DNA from: Amycolatopsis sp. NBRC 101858
Lineage (GTDB): Bacteria > Actinomycetota > Actinomycetes > Mycobacteriales > Pseudonocardiaceae
Assembly (NCBI RefSeq): GCF_030269325.1
Contig: NZ_BSTD01000002.1
Location: 1,984,001-2,048,000 of the forward strand
Direction: 5' to 3'
Length of the DNA stretch: 64,000 nt
The notes beneath the pieces are model-generated. The model saw nothing but the letters and a program-made list of their open reading frames with translations, was not told the DNA's origin and did no database searches. Below, piece by piece: positions 16,386-24,852 of the stretch; the stretch's first letter is position 1; the number at the start of each line of letters is the position of its first letter. The translations under genes and the position numbers were made by a program.

Positions 16386-17357
16386 TCAGGCGAGCGTGCG
16401 CAGCCGGCGGAGCGCGAAGTACACCAGCGCCACCGTCAGCACCGCGAAGATCCCCGTCTCGATGCCCTGGAACGTCCAGAACCGGTCGCCCGGCTGGTAC
16501 TGCAGCCAGTTGTACGCACCGGCACCGGCCTCGCTCGGCCCGCAGCCGCCCGCTCCGCACGGGCCGATCTCGGAGTTCGGCAGCACCATCTCCCCGGCCG
16601 CGTTGCGGACGCCCTGGGAAAGCACCCAGTCGCCCGACGCCGTGTTCGGCGTCTGGTTGCCGTCCGGGAAGAACGTCAGCGTCCGCGCGGGCAGGTAGCG
16701 CGGCCGGGCCAGGACCTCGATCGCGACGCGGATCGCCGCGAAGCCGACCAGCGCGATCCCCATGGCGGGCAGCACCTTGCGCCAGTAGGTCCCCGCGAAG
16801 ACACCCAGCGCCAGCGCGAACAGCGTGTACGCGATCGGCACGACTCCCTGGACGTCGAACGAGAAGTACCCCAGCCGCCCGGTGCTCGCGGTGACCAGCG
16901 GCTCGAACCACCACGAGACACCCAGTGCGTACCCGACCGCCAGCACCACGGTGATCCCGCCGACCAGGCCGAACTTCACCAGCGCCCAGTGGAGGCGGCT
17001 GACGCCCTGGGTCCACACCAGACGATGGGTGCCCTGCTCGACCTCGCGGGCGACCAGCGGCGCGCCGAAGAACACGCCGACCAGCACCGGCAGGACCACG
17101 AACAGCACCGCGACGAACACCATGCCGCCGAACTGCTGCTCGAACTGGTGGCCGAGGCCGGTGCAGCGGCTCACCTCCTCGGTCTGGGTGATCATCGACG
17201 CGCTGCCGAGCGCGGCCCGGCAGGCGGGCAGGCCGAGGTCGTCGAACTTCGTGTGCATCGCCAGGCCGGTCGGCACCATGATCGCGGCGAGCGCGACCAG
17301 GGCACCGAGGGTGAACAGCGCCTGCTTGCGGTGCTGGCGCCAGGTCAGCCAGATCAT
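16386..17357 (-). CDS. ABC transporter permease (ABC-2 type)
   Basis: 323 residues beginning MIWLTWRQHRKQALFTLGAL. Six or so membrane helices are predicted: ALVALAAIMVPTGLAM, GMVFVAVLFVVLPVLVGVFF, VKFGLVGGITVVLAVGYALG, IAYTLFALALGVFAG, ALVGFAAIRVAIEVL and the last near residue 300. A large extracytoplasmic loop precedes the final helix. GAPLVAREVEQGTHRLVWTQ is a motif common in actinobacterial ABC-2 permeases encoded with YtrA-type regulators. The start overlaps the ATPase stop by 4 bp (ATGA). The substrate is unknown; cell-envelope stress or peptide export is common for the group. Confidence 0.87.
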   Translation of the reverse strand: MIWLTWRQHRKQALFTLGALVALAAIMVPTGLAMHTKFDDLGLPACRAALGSASMITQTEEVSRCTGLGHQFEQQFGGMVFVAVLFVVLPVLVGVFFGAPLVAREVEQGTHRLVWTQGVSRLHWALVKFGLVGGITVVLAVGYALGVSWWFEPLVTASTGRLGYFSFDVQGVVPIAYTLFALALGVFAGTYWRKVLPAMGIALVGFAAIRVAIEVLARPRYLPARTLTFFPDGNQTPNTASGDWVLSQGVRNAAGEMVLPNSEIGPCGAGGCGPSEAGAGAYNWLQYQPGDRFWTFQGIETGIFAVLTVALVYFALRRLRTLA

Positions 17358-18238
17358 GCCGGCACCCCCCATTCGGTCGCGGCGACGCGGACCTCCGCTT
17401 CGGCGAGGTGCGCGAGCACCAGGTCCTCCAGGGTCACTTCGTGCTCCGTCCACATCGGATCCACCGGCCCGCCGCCGCGGCGGACGAGCAGGGTCGACTG
17501 GCGTTCGGTGTGGCTCGCGCGAACCACTTTCGCGACACCGGCGATGGACTCGCTGCCGGCCCGCGGGCCGACGAGCGTGCGGTGCGACTCGAGCAGCTCG
17601 TCGACCGCGCCGGTCAGCTGGACGCGGGACCGCTGCAGGACGATCAGGTAGTCGCAGCTGCGTTCGAGGTCGGCGAGCAGGTGCGAGGACAGCAGGACGG
17701 TCGTCTCGCTGTCGGCCACCGCGCCCATCAGCGCCTGCATGAACTCGCGGCGTGCCAACGGGTCCAGGCTCGCGATGGGCTCGTCGAGCAGGAGCAGCCG
17801 CGGGCGCTTGGCCAGGGCCAAGGCCAGCGCGACCTGCGCCCGCTGCCCGCCGGACAGCTTGCCCACCGGCCGGTCCGGCGGGACGCCGAGCCTGGCCAGC
17901 CGTTCGCGGGCCAGCGCGGCGTCCCAGCGGTGGCGGTTCAGCTTGCCGCCCATGGTGACGTGCTCCGCCGCGGTGAAGTCCCGGTACAGCGGGGTGTCCT
18001 GGGCGACGAAGCCGACTTCGGGGAGCATGGACCGCGGGTCGCGGCCGAACACGCGCACCTCCCCCGCGTCGGGCCGCAGCAGCCCGACGGCCAGGTGCAG
18101 CAAGGTCGTCTTGCCCGCGCCGTTCGGGCCCACCAGTGCGGCGATCCGCCCGGCGGGCACCTCCAGCGCGCAGTCCTGCAACGCCCAGGTGCGCCCATAG
18201 CGCTTGCCCAGCGCCCGGGCCTGCACGGCCAGCTCCAT
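17354..18238 (-). CDS. ABC transporter ATP-binding protein
   Basis: 294 residues with Walker A GPNGAGKTT, Q-loop VAQDTPLY, signature LSGGQRAQVALALALAKRP, Walker B LLLLDEPIASLDPLA and H-loop SSHLLADLERS, all canonical. The last ~75 residues form a regulatory tail. Middle gene of the GntR-ATPase-permease operon, coupled to the permease by a 4-bp overlap. It energises export through the ABC-2 permease. Confidence 0.93.
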   Translation of the reverse strand: MELAVQARALGKRYGRTWALQDCALEVPAGRIAALVGPNGAGKTTLLHLAVGLLRPDAGEVRVFGRDPRSMLPEVGFVAQDTPLYRDFTAAEHVTMGGKLNRHRWDAALARERLARLGVPPDRPVGKLSGGQRAQVALALALAKRPRLLLLDEPIASLDPLARREFMQALMGAVADSETTVLLSSHLLADLERSCDYLIVLQRSRVQLTGAVDELLESHRTLVGPRAGSESIAGVAKVVRASHTERQSTLLVRRGGGPVDPMWTEHEVTLEDLVLAHLAEAEVRVAATEWGVPA

Positions 18239-18250
18239 CTCCGGAACTCC

Positions 18251-18646
18251 CTACGCAAGGTCGCGGGGCACCGGCGTGCCGCGCAACGTGGTCTCGATCA
18301 GGGCGGCGATGTCGTCGGCCGACATCCCCGCGGCTTCGGCGCGCTCCAGCCAGGCCACCAGCTCGTCGCGCAGCTGCCCCTGGCTGCCCAGCGACGGCCC
18401 GGCCAGGCTGCCGGTGACGAACGTGCCCACCCCCGGCCGGCCTTCCGCGAGTCCCTCCAGGACCAGCTCGCGGTAGGCCTTGAGCACGGTGTTCGGGTTG
18501 ATCGCCAGCGCCTGGGCCACATCCCGCACCTTCGGCAGCTGGTCGCCGGGCCGCAGCAGGCCCACCCGCAGCGCCTGCTTCACCTGGACGACGAGCTGCA
18601 TGTACGTGGCGACCCGCGAGCGGCCGTCCAGGACGAACTCGATCAC
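18251..18646 (-). CDS. GntR-family (YtrA subfamily) transcriptional regulator
   Basis: 131 residues, a short GntR protein of the YtrA type: winged HTH VVQVKQALRVGLLRPGDQLP, KVRDVAQALAINPNTVLKAY, RELVLEGLAEGRPGVGTFV, then only a small helical dimerisation tail (LRDELVAWLERAEAAGMSAD). YtrA regulators repress the ABC transporter operon they head, as here. The GTG start at 18646 lies 15 bp from a perfect inverted repeat (18661-18682), the likely operator. Confidence 0.9.
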   Translation of the reverse strand: MIEFVLDGRSRVATYMQLVVQVKQALRVGLLRPGDQLPKVRDVAQALAINPNTVLKAYRELVLEGLAEGRPGVGTFVTGSLAGPSLGSQGQLRDELVAWLERAEAAGMSADDIAALIETTLRGTPVPRDLA

Positions 18647-18660
18647 CCGACACCTTCCTA

Positions 18661-18682
18661 TTGTCTTACGACATTAAGACAA
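18661..18682. promoter_or_regulatory. YtrA-type operator TTGTCTTA-N6-TAAGACAA (copy 1)
   Basis: Perfect 8-bp arms at 18661-18668 and 18675-18682, directly upstream of the GntR gene. YtrA regulators typically bind such promoter-proximal repeats to autorepress their ABC operon. A second copy with one changed base lies at 21209-21230. Confidence 0.75.
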
Positions 18683-18765
18683 CACCCGGGAACGCGCCGC
18701 TGTCAAGGAACGCCGGCCGGGCATAAGGTCTCGATCGAGACGCACACCGGCACCGGGAGGCAGGC

Positions 18766-19539
18766 ATGTCGTTGTTGGACGGGCTGAGCAAGGCGATCGC
18801 CGGGGGGACGATCGAGATCGTCGACCTCACCGCTCCGCTGAGCGCGAGCACGCCGATCCTGCAGCTTCCGGAGCCGTTCGCCAACACCATCCCGTTCCGG
18901 CTGGAGGAGATCAGCCGCTACGACGAGCGCGGCCCGCGGTGGTACTGGAACGACATCCACACCGGCGAGCACACCGGCACCCACCTCGACGCCCCCGTCC
19001 ACTGGGTGTCCGGAAAGGAGGGTCACGACGTCTCGCAGGTGCCGCTGAAGACCCTGGTCGCGCCCGCGGTCGTGCTGGACTTCTCGGCGCAGGCGGCCGA
19101 GGACCCGGACTTCCTCCTGTCGATCGACGACGTCCGCGCCTGGGCCGCCGAGCACGGCCCATTGCCCGACGGCGGCTGGCTGCTCTTCCGCACCGGCTGG
19201 GACGCGCGCAGCGACGACCAGGAGCGGTTCCTCAACGCCGACGAAGCCGGGTCGCACGCCCCCGGCGTCTCGCCCGAATGCGCGCGGTGGCTCGCCGAGG
19301 AAACCCCGATCACCGGGCTCGGGGTCGAGACCGTCGGCACCGACGCGGGCCAGGCGCCCGGCTTCGAACCGATGTTCCCGTGCCACGAACTCCTGCTGGG
19401 CGCCGGGAAGCACGGCTTGACGCAGCTGCAGAGCCTCGCCGCGTTACCGCCGACCGGGACGCTGCTGGTGGTCTCGCCGCTGCCGATCGTCGGCGGGTCC
19501 GGCAGCCCGGCCCGCGTGCTCGCCCTGGTGGAGCGGTGA
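18766..19539 (+). CDS. Cyclase family protein (kynurenine formamidase-like metal hydrolase)
   Basis: 257 residues of the metal-dependent cyclase/KynB superfamily. The signature HTGTHLDAPVHW (His, His, Asp and His ligands for zinc or manganese) is at about residues 69-80. A second region includes GLGVETVGTDAG and PCHELLLGAGKHG, placing the C-terminal His/Glu. IVDLTAPLSASTP at the N-terminus is typical. It is coupled by a 4-bp overlap to a ThDP-dependent enzyme, so the pair probably acts on consecutive steps. The substrate is an amide or cyclic compound, not identifiable. Confidence 0.88.
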   Translation: MSLLDGLSKAIAGGTIEIVDLTAPLSASTPILQLPEPFANTIPFRLEEISRYDERGPRWYWNDIHTGEHTGTHLDAPVHWVSGKEGHDVSQVPLKTLVAPAVVLDFSAQAAEDPDFLLSIDDVRAWAAEHGPLPDGGWLLFRTGWDARSDDQERFLNADEAGSHAPGVSPECARWLAEETPITGLGVETVGTDAGQAPGFEPMFPCHELLLGAGKHGLTQLQSLAALPPTGTLLVVSPLPIVGGSGSPARVLALVER

Positions 19540-21164
19540 ACGTCGCCGAACTCGTCGGCCGCACGCTGGCCGGCCTCGGCGTCGGGACGGCGTTCGGGGT
19601 GGTGGGCAGCGGCAACTTCGAGGTGACGAACGCGCTGCGCGCGGGCGGCGTCCGGTTCGTCGCCGCCCGCCACGAGGGCGGTGCGGCGAGCATGGCCGAC
19701 GCCTACGCGCGGATGAGCGGCCAGGTCTCGGTGCTCTCGCTGCACCAGGGCTGCGGGCTGACGAACGCCGTCACCGGGATCACCGAGGCGGCCAAGAGCC
19801 GGACGCCGATGCTCGTGCTCACCGCCGACTCGGCCGCCGCGTCGGTGCTGTCGAACTTCCGCATCGACCAGGACGGGCTCGCCGCCGCGGTCGGCGCGGT
19901 GCCGGAGCGCGTGCACTCGGCGGCGAGTGCGGTCGCCGACACCGTGCGGGCCTTCCGGACCGCGTGGCAGCAGCGCCGGACGGTCGTGCTGAACCTGCCG
20001 CTGGATGTCCAGGCCGAGCCCGCGCCACCGGGAGCGATTGCGCTGCCTTCGATCGAGGGGCCGGCTCCGATGCGGCCCGACATCGGCGTGGCGGCGGACT
20101 TGGCGGACCTGCTGATCGCCGCCGAACGGCCGGTGTTCATCGCCGGCCGCGGCGCCCGCGGGAGCCGCGAGCCGCTGCGGGAGCTGGCCGCGCGGTCCGG
20201 CGCGCTGCTGGCCACCTCCGCCGTCGCGCACGGGCTCTTCCACGGCGATCCGTTCGCGCTGGGCATCTCGGGCGGGTTCGCCTCGCCGACGGCCGCCGAG
20301 CTGATCGTGGGCGCCGACCTCGTCGTGGGGTGGGGGTGCGCGCTGAACATGTGGACCACCCGCCACGGCAAGCTGCTCAGCCCGCACGCGGACCTCGTCC
20401 AGGTCGACCTGGAGCAGAGCGCCCTCGGCGCGCACCGGCCGATCGACCTCGGCGTCGTCGGCGACGCCGGGTGCACCGCGGAAGACGTGCTGAGCGAGCT
20501 GGGTGACCACAAGGCGGTCGGTTACCGCACCGAAGAGGTCGCCGCCCGGATCGCGGCCGGCCGCTGGACCGACGTCGAGCACGAGGACCTCTCCCGCGAA
20601 GGCCGGATCGACCCGCGCACCCTGAGCAAGCTGCTCGACGAGCTGCTGCCGGCCGAGCGGATCGTCTCGATCGACTCCGGCAACTTCATGGGCTACCCGA
20701 GTGCCTACCTGTCGGTGCCCGACGAGCAGGGGTTCTGCTTCACGCAGGCGTTCCAGAGCATCGGGCTGGGCCTGGGCACGGCGATCGGCGCGGCGCTGGC
20801 CCGCCCGGACCGGCTGCCGGTGCTGGGCACCGGCGACGGCGGGTTCCACATGGCACTGTCCGAACTGGACACCGCGGTCCGGCTCGGCCTGCCGCTGGTG
20901 GTGATCGTCTACAACGACGCCGCGTACGGCGCGGAGATCCACCACTTCGGCGACGCCGACATGACCACGGTCCGCTTCCCCGACTCGGATCTGGCCGCGA
21001 TCGGCCGCGGCTTCGGCTGCGCGGGGGTGACGGTCCGATCCGCCGAAGACCTCTTCGCGGTGCGCGAGTGGCTCGCGGGTCCGCGTGCCGAGCCGCTGGT
21101 CATCGACGCGAAGATCGCCGACGACGGCGGTTCCTGGTGGCTCGCGGAGGCGTTCCGGCACTGA
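19536..21164 (+). CDS. Thiamine diphosphate-dependent enzyme (acetolactate synthase / benzoylformate decarboxylase type)
   Basis: 542 residues from GTG 19536, overlapping the cyclase stop (GTGA). The PYR domain has GSGNFEVTNAL and the catalytic Glu in ARHEGGAASMADAYAR. A central domain follows (DLLIAAERPVFIAGRGARGS). The PP domain has the ThDP motif GTGDGGFHMALSEL, ending in VIVYNDAAYG (GDG...N). This fits decarboxylases or carboligases of 2-oxo acids. No small regulatory subunit gene (ilvN) is adjacent, so it is probably not the housekeeping acetolactate synthase. Confidence 0.87.
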   Translation: MNVAELVGRTLAGLGVGTAFGVVGSGNFEVTNALRAGGVRFVAARHEGGAASMADAYARMSGQVSVLSLHQGCGLTNAVTGITEAAKSRTPMLVLTADSAAASVLSNFRIDQDGLAAAVGAVPERVHSAASAVADTVRAFRTAWQQRRTVVLNLPLDVQAEPAPPGAIALPSIEGPAPMRPDIGVAADLADLLIAAERPVFIAGRGARGSREPLRELAARSGALLATSAVAHGLFHGDPFALGISGGFASPTAAELIVGADLVVGWGCALNMWTTRHGKLLSPHADLVQVDLEQSALGAHRPIDLGVVGDAGCTAEDVLSELGDHKAVGYRTEEVAARIAAGRWTDVEHEDLSREGRIDPRTLSKLLDELLPAERIVSIDSGNFMGYPSAYLSVPDEQGFCFTQAFQSIGLGLGTAIGAALARPDRLPVLGTGDGGFHMALSELDTAVRLGLPLVVIVYNDAAYGAEIHHFGDADMTTVRFPDSDLAAIGRGFGCAGVTVRSAEDLFAVREWLAGPRAEPLVIDAKIADDGGSWWLAEAFRH

Positions 21165-21208
21165 CCCGGCCTTGACAGCGGCCCGGGCGGAGCTGGATGC
21201 TGGCCGAG

Positions 21209-21230
21209 TTGTCTTACTGTCGTAAGACAG
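21209..21230. promoter_or_regulatory. YtrA-type operator TTGTCTTA-N6-TAAGACAG (copy 2)
   Basis: Identical left arm and one mismatch in the right arm relative to the site before the GntR gene at 18646, with the same 6-bp spacing. It lies 26 bp before the secreted-protein gene at 21256, placing that gene in the predicted regulon of the YtrA-type repressor. Confidence 0.7.
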
Positions 21231-21255
21231 CAGGTATTCCGTCTGGGGAGCTGTC

Positions 21256-22254
21256 ATGCGCCTGTTCAAAACCGTCCTGGCCGTGCTCACGGCCGCCACC
21301 CTGGTGGCCGCACCCGCCGACGCGGGTCAGCCCCGGCCACCGTCCGATCCCGTCGGCGCTCTCCTCGCGGCGTTCGACACGCATTCGATCGTCGCGAAGT
21401 CCAGCCCCGACCCCGGGCCGTTCGTGTTCGACCTCGTGCGGGACCCGCGTTTCCCCGGCACGGTGAACGACATCGCGGTCGAGTGCGGAAACTCCCTTTA
21501 CCAGCCGCTCCTGGACGCCTACACCGCCGGCGGCGACGTGGCGGACGTCAGCCACGTCTGGCGGGACACGACGCAGCCGAGCTGCGGGTTTTCGTTGTTC
21601 TACGAACAGCTTTTCGCCCTGGTGCGGCAGGTCAACACGACGCTGCCGGCGGCGCGGAAGATCCGCGTGCTGGCGTGCGACCCGCCGATCGACTGGAGCC
21701 GCGTCCACACGCCGTCGGACATGGAGCCGTTCCACGACCGGGACGCGTCGATCGTGTCCGTGGTGAAGACGCAGTCCTTGCAGAAGCACCGCAAGGTCCT
21801 GATGCTGTTCGGCCTGGGGCACCTGAAGCACGACGGCGGCAGCGCGGCGGTCGCCCAGCTGGAGCGCGAGTACCCCGGCGCGGCCTACGTGATCGCGGAC
21901 CACTACGGGTTCACCGCGGACAACGCGCGGCTCGAAAAGAGCTTGGGCTCGTGGCCGTCCCTGACCCCGATGAAGGGGTCGTGGCTGGGCAAGCTCGACA
22001 CGACGTACTTCCCGACGAACCGCGAATACCCGCCGGGTTCGAAGGGTTTTCCCGGGGTGGACGCGTACCTGTACCAGGGCCCGGCGGATCTCCTGCTGCG
22101 TGAGCCGCTGTCGGCCCGAGCGGTCCTGGACACGGAGTTCCTGAACGAGCTACGCCGCCGCGCGACCGCCATCGACGCACCACCGGACGGGCTGGCCTGG
22201 CCGGAGTTCTTCTTCGAGCGCGAGCGCACGTCCGGGGTGCTGCTGCACGGTTAG
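21256..22254 (+). CDS. Secreted protein, distant resemblance to Tiki/ChaN-like family
   Basis: 332 residues with a Sec signal peptide (MRLFKTVLAVLTAATLVAAP, cleavage near ADA). The body has FDLVRDPRFPGTVNDIAVE, CGNSLYQPLLDAY, VLMLFGLGHLKH and YVIADHYGF, an order reminiscent of Tiki/ChaN-superfamily proteins. The expected N-terminal metal-binding Glu-His segment after FDTHSIVA is not preserved (SSPDPG instead), so catalysis by that mechanism is doubtful. It carries the YtrA operator in its promoter. No function is assigned. Confidence 0.55.
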   Translation: MRLFKTVLAVLTAATLVAAPADAGQPRPPSDPVGALLAAFDTHSIVAKSSPDPGPFVFDLVRDPRFPGTVNDIAVECGNSLYQPLLDAYTAGGDVADVSHVWRDTTQPSCGFSLFYEQLFALVRQVNTTLPAARKIRVLACDPPIDWSRVHTPSDMEPFHDRDASIVSVVKTQSLQKHRKVLMLFGLGHLKHDGGSAAVAQLEREYPGAAYVIADHYGFTADNARLEKSLGSWPSLTPMKGSWLGKLDTTYFPTNREYPPGSKGFPGVDAYLYQGPADLLLREPLSARAVLDTEFLNELRRRATAIDAPPDGLAWPEFFFERERTSGVLLHG

Positions 22255-22280
22255 CCAGTGCGGCTCGGGGCGTGGGTGTA

Positions 22281-22310
22281 GGCCCGTAGCCGGTTGGCTG
22301 CGGGCCTTTC
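22281..22310. terminator. Intrinsic terminator between convergent genes
   Basis: Stem GGCCCGTAGCC / GGCTGCGGGCC (22281-22291 with 22296-22306, one G-T pair), loop GGTT, followed by TTTCCCGTTT. It sits between the secreted-protein gene (plus, ends 22254) and the HNH gene (minus, ends 22315) and could serve the plus strand. Confidence 0.7.
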
Positions 22311-22314
22311 CCGT

Positions 22315-23955
22315 TTATGCCGCGAATGGCAGTGGTTGGTGGAGGTTGTTGCGCCGGGGTTTTCGGCGTTTGTCCAGGAACGCTGGTGGGAGGAATTCGG
22401 GTAGGCCGTCGGCGGCGATCCTTACTTGCCAGCCGGAGCGGTGCAGCAGCCGGTGGTGGTGGGCGCACATCAGGACGAGGTTGCCCAGCTCGGTGGGGCC
22501 GCCGTCGGCCCAGTGGCGGATGTGGTGGCCTTGGCAGTGGCGGGGTGGGCGGTGGCAGCCGGGGAATGCGCAGCCGCGGTCGCGTAGGTAGAGGGCTCGG
22601 CGGAGTGGGGTGGAGATGAGGCGTCGTTGGCGGCCGAGGTCGAGGGGTTCGCTGGTGGTGCCGAGCACGGCGGGGATGAGCATGCAGTCGCAGGCGTGGA
22701 TCCGGGCTTCGGCTGCGGAGATGGTGCCCAGGTCAGCGAGCGCGGCTCGGCCGACGCCAGGTTTGGGGGCAGGGCCGGTGTTGCCGAGCGCGGCCCGGCC
22801 GACGCCTGCCTTGGAGGCAGTGCCGGTGCTGCTGTAGGCAGCCTGACCGGCAGTGGGCTTGGGCATGGTTCCGGAGTTGCCGAGCGCGGCCCGCCCGCCG
22901 GCGGCCTTGGCAAGGGGCCAGGATTCGCCGACCCTTGCCTGGCCGGTACCGGACTTGGGTGCGATGCCGGTGTTGCCGAGCATGGCTCGGCCGGACGCGA
23001 CCTTGGGCATAGCGCCGGATTCGCCGAATGCGGCTTGACCGGCAGTGGGCGTGACGCCAGTGCGGCCGAGGGGCGCCGTGCCGATGCTGGCCTTGGGCAT
23101 GCTGCCGGAGGTGGCCGGGCCGCTTGCAGGCTTGGCGCCGGTGTCGCCGGGGATTGTTGTGGCCAGGCCGGACTTCAAGTCCGCCAACGACACCGCGATC
23201 ATCACGTGGGCTCGTTCGCCCGCCTGCAGCGGCAAGTCCGGGGAGTTGAACGCCAGGTCGATCGCGTCGGAGAATGCGTCGCCGTAACGTTCCAGTGGGG
23301 AACGCAAGTCCGGGCCCTCATCACCGCTGCGGCGTTGCGCCAGGGAGTCCAACAAGGCACTGGCGCGACACCCGGTCTCATCGTCGAAACGGCCGTTCAG
23401 CTCCCAGAACCCGGATCTCTTGCGCCGCAATGATAATTCTCGGCTGGGCGTTGAAGGTTCGGTCTCGTCGGGCTCGGTTCCGTCGGGATCCAGGTGGGCC
23501 ACGATCCGGGCACCCAATGCCGCGACCTGTTTGTGGCCGGCTTCGGAGGCGAAGGACAGCAGGTGCCGCTCGGCCTCGTCGCGGTGCTCGGGCGGGATCT
23601 GGGTCATCACGCCGACGATGGTGTCGATCATCGGGGTACTCAGCCGGCCGGCGGAGGCGGCGGCGCCGGTGGCGGGAGCAAGAGCGGGAACCGGGGTGCC
23701 GTCGAGGGTGCGGCCGGAATTGAGGGCTCGGGCTCGCTTGACAAGCGTCTCGGCGGCAGCCTTGGGCACATCGGCGAGATGCTCGAAGAGCCGCGCGACA
23801 GAGCGGTAACCGAAGAGCTCCAGCACACCACGGGACTCGATTTCCACCAGCAGAGAACCGATCTCGGCTTCCAGCGAGCGCATGGAGGTGAGCAGCGCGG
23901 AGATGCGGTCGGCCAGAGCCACCGCATCCGCTTGCCACACAGCTTCGCTGTCCAC
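22315..23955 (-). CDS. DUF222/HNH endonuclease-like protein (13E12 family) with internal 16-residue repeats
   Basis: 546 residues from GTG 23955. Residues 1-260 are the helical DUF222 domain (LELFGYRSVARLFEHLADVP, KRSGFWELNGRFDDETG). Residues 450-510 are an HNH nuclease motif with CAFPGCHRPPRHCQGHHIRH, WADGGPTELGNLVLMCAHH. Between them (about 266-412) lies an insertion of roughly nine 16-residue repeats on the theme GRAALGNTGPAPKPGV, alternating GQ- and GR- starts. The family is abundant in actinobacteria, often in many copies, and of unclear role. The repeat insert is not a normal part of it. Confidence 0.9.
   Translation of the reverse strand: MDSEAVWQADAVALADRISALLTSMRSLEAEIGSLLVEIESRGVLELFGYRSVARLFEHLADVPKAAAETLVKRARALNSGRTLDGTPVPALAPATGAAASAGRLSTPMIDTIVGVMTQIPPEHRDEAERHLLSFASEAGHKQVAALGARIVAHLDPDGTEPDETEPSTPSRELSLRRKRSGFWELNGRFDDETGCRASALLDSLAQRRSGDEGPDLRSPLERYGDAFSDAIDLAFNSPDLPLQAGERAHVMIAVSLADLKSGLATTIPGDTGAKPASGPATSGSMPKASIGTAPLGRTGVTPTAGQAAFGESGAMPKVASGRAMLGNTGIAPKSGTGQARVGESWPLAKAAGGRAALGNSGTMPKPTAGQAAYSSTGTASKAGVGRAALGNTGPAPKPGVGRAALADLGTISAAEARIHACDCMLIPAVLGTTSEPLDLGRQRRLISTPLRRALYLRDRGCAFPGCHRPPRHCQGHHIRHWADGGPTELGNLVLMCAHHHRLLHRSGWQVRIAADGLPEFLPPAFLDKRRKPRRNNLHQPLPFAA
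22720..23160 (-). repeat. In-frame 48-bp tandem repeat array inside the HNH gene
   Basis: About nine degenerate 48-bp units encode 16-residue repeats (residues ~266-412), consensus G-[RQ]-A-A-x-G-[NE]-[TS]-G-x-x-P-K-x-x-x. Alternation of GQ and GR units suggests duplication in 96-bp steps. The insert is Gly/Ala/Pro-rich and predicted disordered, and it separates the DUF222 and HNH domains. Confidence 0.85.
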
Positions 23956-24125
23956 ACAACAAGATTACTGACACCCGAACACATGATCATCACTCGATCA
24001 GGTGGAAGCGATACCGCGGCAGGGACACCGTCGCGTGGGGAATCGGCGCTCCGGCACCGGGCGGCAAGCAACAACACGAAGCGCCGATTTCCCACGCCCC
24101 GGCGAAGCCGCATCAGTAAAGGCGA

Positions 24126-24851
24126 TCACCCGACCCGATGCGAAACCCAGACGTTGGGCTCAACGTAGACAGCGAAATCCTGCGCAACCGAAACGAACAC
24201 GGGAGCGAGGGCACCGGGAACCTCCACGACGCCATCACGGTCGAACGGCAACCCGGTCCACCCACGCCAATCCGCCAAAGGCGCCTGAACGGTCGCCGAA
24301 CACGCCGCGACACCGAGAATCCGGCCACCGGCACGCACATGCGTACGCAACCACCGATCGGCAGGCAGACCGTCCGCCCGCGTCTGGGCGACATACGAGC
24401 GCATCGGCACCGCCGGGACCGCCGCCTTGTCCGGCGGCCGGACGGGGATCACGAGCGACTCCGACCCGGCCGCCGCCGCGCGCATTCCCTCCAGCACGGC
24501 ACGGGAATACCCGCGCCCCTGGTAGTCCGGATGCACCGCGATCTCCAACGCACAAGCGGTGTCCGTGACAACCCCGTCGAGCGCGTCCTCCGCGGCCCAC
24601 ACGGCCACTTCGTCCCAGCCGCGCGAAGGCAACCGCCCGCGCGAACGGAACGGCACCATGATCCCCCGCGCGACCGGCCGGTCGTCCTCCAGCAGCGCGA
24701 CGACCAGGTGCGGCCAGCGGCTCGCCACCCGGCGGCCGCGCACCAGCAAGCCGGCGAGGCTGCCGGCCATGAACTTCGGCGACTCCGGCGGGTACGGGAT
24801 CGCGTACGTCGCTTCGGCGAGGTCCGGGCGCTGGGCCAGCGTGACGAGCAC
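24126..24851 (-). CDS. GNAT-family N-acetyltransferase
   Basis: 241 residues. The acetyl-CoA-binding core is ALEIAVHPDYQGRGYSRAVL (motif A, QGRGYS = Q-x-x-G-x-G/A) at about residues 102-121, preceded by an N-terminal strand-helix region with VVALLEDDRPVARGIMVPF. The C-terminal ~80 residues are an extra domain (DRWLRTHVRAGGRILGVA). GTG start at 24851, one base from the stop of the Lrp gene, so co-transcribed with it. The substrate is unknown. Confidence 0.8.
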   Translation of the reverse strand: MLVTLAQRPDLAEATYAIPYPPESPKFMAGSLAGLLVRGRRVASRWPHLVVALLEDDRPVARGIMVPFRSRGRLPSRGWDEVAVWAAEDALDGVVTDTACALEIAVHPDYQGRGYSRAVLEGMRAAAAGSESLVIPVRPPDKAAVPAVPMRSYVAQTRADGLPADRWLRTHVRAGGRILGVAACSATVQAPLADWRGWTGLPFDRDGVVEVPGALAPVFVSVAQDFAVYVEPNVWVSHRVG

Positions 24852-24852
24852 G

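Noticed and set aside
18766..21164. Biosynthetic gene cluster around the ThDP enzyme
   Set aside because: Only two coupled enzymes; no synthase, synthetase or tailoring genes beside them.
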